Below are positions 26,801 to 29,800 of a DNA stretch of 64,000 nt, piece by piece. Under the pieces are notes generated by a model, which searched no databases, was not told the DNA's origin, and was given only the letters and a program-made list of their open reading frames with translations. The position numbers and the translations under genes were made by a program. Origin of the DNA: Bedellia somnulentella (lineage: Eukaryota; Arthropoda; Insecta; Lepidoptera; Bedelliidae); contig OY755178.1 of the NCBI GenBank assembly GCA_963576735.1, positions 2,232,001 to 2,296,000 on the forward strand, read 5' to 3'. The number at the start of each line of letters is the position of its first letter. Position 1 is the stretch's first letter.

Positions 26801-29800
26801 CGTCATGCCTTTCGGTCTCTGCAACGCGCCAGCTACTTTTGAAAGGCTTATGGAGTGTGCGTTGGCGGGATTGGTTGGCGAGGCTTGCCTGGTGTACCTC
26901 GACGACGTGGTCATAATAGGCAAAAGCTTCCAAGACCATCTCAAGAACCTGGAACAAGTCTTTCAGAAAATTCGTGGAGCAAACCTGAAACTGAATCCGA
27001 AGAAGTGCCGGCTGTTTAGAACTTCAGTGAACTATTTAGGACACGTAATCAGCCGAGAAGGAATTCAGACGGATCCGGAAAAGGTGGAAGCTGTGCAGAA
27101 ATGGCCGACGCCAAAGGACAAAACAGACGTGCGAGCTTTTCTCGGCCTTTGCTCGTACTATCGACGTTTTGTAAAAGGGTTTTCTGAGATCGCCAAACCA
27201 TTGCATCGGTTGACTGAAGATAAGAAAACCTTCTCTTGGGATGATGAATGCAAGTTATCTTTCAATGAGCTGAAGAAGAGGCTTTGCGAGACACCTATCC
27301 TTGGATATCCACAGCCAGAGGGACAGTACATCGTTGACAGCGATGCTAGTAATATGGCTATTGGTGGAGTGTTATCACAGATCCAAGGTGACAAGGAAGT
27401 TGTGATCGGATATTTCAGCAAGTCTCTATCTAAAGCGGAAAGAAACTACTGCGTCACGAGAAAGGAACTTCTAGCTGTAGTGAAGACCTTACAGCATTTT
27501 TACAAGTATTTGATTGGGAGACCGTTCAAGCTTCGAACTGATCATGCTGCACTGAAATGGCTTCTCCAGTTCAAAAACCCGGAAGGACAGGTAGCTCGAT
27601 GGATCGAACAGCTACAAGAGTATGACTTTTCTATCGAGCACCGTAGTGGTAAAACTCATGGCAATGCAGACGCGCTTTCACGTAGACCGTGTCCGGAAGA
27701 CTGTAAACATTGCAGGAAGCAAGAGTCGAAGGAGGAGGTCGTGAAAGTGACTCGAATTTGTCCATTGGATGGATGGGAAACAGAAGCTATGCAGAAGGCC
27801 CAAGAAGAAGATGAGAACCTCAGACCCATCATGAAATGGAAGAAGGAAAAACACGATCAACCGGCTTGGAGTGAAGTAGCGTCCACAGGAGTGAGTACGA
27901 AAGCTTACTGGGCGCAATGGAACAGCCTGGTTCTGATCAATGGTCTACTGTACCGGAGGTGGGAGAAACCCAACGGTAAGGAAGAGCACCTACAATTGGT
28001 CGTGCCCAGAGCCAAGGTTAAAGATGTACTGCGGGAAACACATGACGGTGTTTCGGGCGGGCATCTTGGGGTAAATCGTACGTTGCAGAAGGTTCGTGCG
28101 AAGTTTTACTGGCTTCATTGTAGGGACGACGTACAGGACTGGTGCCGGAAATGTACAACGTGTGCCGCGGTGAAAGGTCCGCAGACCCGGAGTAGAGGGG
28201 GATTACGGTTGTACAATGTGGGAGCTCCCTGGGAGAGGATTGCCGTTGATGTGGCTGGACCGTTTCCACAATCAGAGTCCGGAAATAAATATTTCATGGT
28301 GGTGATGGATTACTTCACTAAGTGGCCTGAAGTGTTTGCCATACCCAATCAAGAAGCAATAACTGTGGCTACAAAACTGGTTGAGGAAGTGATCTGTCGA
28401 TTTGGCGTGCCCCTGGAGATACACTCTGACCAGGGAAGAAATTTTGAGTCACAAGTATTTCAAGAGGTGTGCAAACTACTTGGAATGCATAAAACCAGGA
28501 CGACGCCATATCATCCTCAGTCAGATGGAATGGTGGAGAGGTTCAACCAAACACTGGAGAGACAGTTGGCGAAGATGGTTGAAAAACATCACAAGGACTG
28601 GGACAAACACATTCCATTATTTTTACTGTCTTACCGGTCAGCTGTTCACGAAAGCACGAAGGAAACACCTGCTTTCGTCAATTTCGGAAGAGAGCTACGA
28701 TTGCCTGTAGATTTGTTGACAGGAGGGTCACCAGATGAGCCGCAGAGTGTAACTGAATATGTAAGCGATTTGAGGGAAAGAATGCAAGATGTACATTCCC
28801 TAGTGCGTGAAAATGGTTTACATGCTAGTGAAAAGATGAAAACCAGATATGACCGTAAAGCTAACACGCCGCGTTTCGAAGAGGGTATGCTCGTCTGGTT
28901 ACACAATCCAACTCGCCAGAAAGGGAAGTCCCCTAAGTTACAAAATAGGTGGGAAGGACCGTACAAGGTGGTCACTAGAATAAACGATGTAACGTACAGA
29001 ATTCAACGCCAACCTAGAGGGGCTTCGAAAATAGTTCACATCGATCGACTTGCGAAGTACCATGGAAGCAATAATACTCGGGACGAGTATTAATGTAAGG
29101 AGGGGGTAATGTTACGACATCTGTTCGCAAGTAGGAGATAGGATTTGCCACTACTAGATAACAGATGGCGTTACTAGTATTTTAATAAGTAAAAATAGGA
29201 ATTACTAGATGTTTCTCGAATATCGACTTTTCGAGAATGTGGTACTAGAACTTTCTGTAATATTCGCGTATTTGAGATTTGGCATATATAAAGAGCGACG
29301 CGTGCTACGGAGTTATTCGAGTGCGAAGAACTAAAGCGAGAACAAGCGAAATACTAGAGCGAAGAAATTAAATACGACAGTGCAGTGATATACGGATTAC
29401 GGAAATAAGCTTAACGGTGTGGACAGTGTTACTATAACGGAGTAAATTAGTGTTGTTAATTAGTGCGAGTATCGATAGTTAATTATCGATAGTGTTTGTT
29501 GTGTTGTGTAAAGTGCGTTATTGGTCAATAAATATAATTACACCTTATTGCACGAAAGTGTGACTGGTATTTATCAAATTAAGAACCCGGTACGTAACAA
29601 TATCAATTGATAAAACGTTGATGATAAGGACAATACTTGAACACACTACGGAGTGAATATGGGATCATGATTTTTATAAAGAAAACATATGCTAGATATA
29701 CATACTCATCGTCAATACTAATATCAATAAATTTCTTCGCTTAATTCCGCTAAATACCTGCAGTCTTCATGCAACATGCACCGCCCGCCCTCCCACTTAC

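Larger units (their letters stand above)
23804..29599 (+). mobile_element. Complete Ty3/gypsy LTR retrotransposon
   Basis: A 5,796-bp element in intron 2 of the TMC gene, in opposite orientation to it. It has 490-bp LTRs starting TGTTACGAC and ending ACGTAACA with one mismatch seen between them, a 4-bp ATAT target duplication (23800-23803 and 29600-29603), a tRNA-Leu-type primer site, gag, pol in the -1 frame and a purine-rich tract. No env ORF is present. The tRNA-Leu primer and 4-bp duplication would fit the Mdg3-like group, but the clade needs a tree. Confidence 0.95.

Noticed and set aside
24295..29093. Endogenous retrovirus with an envelope gene
   Set aside because: After pol only the purine tract and the LTR follow; there is no env frame, so it is called a retrotransposon.
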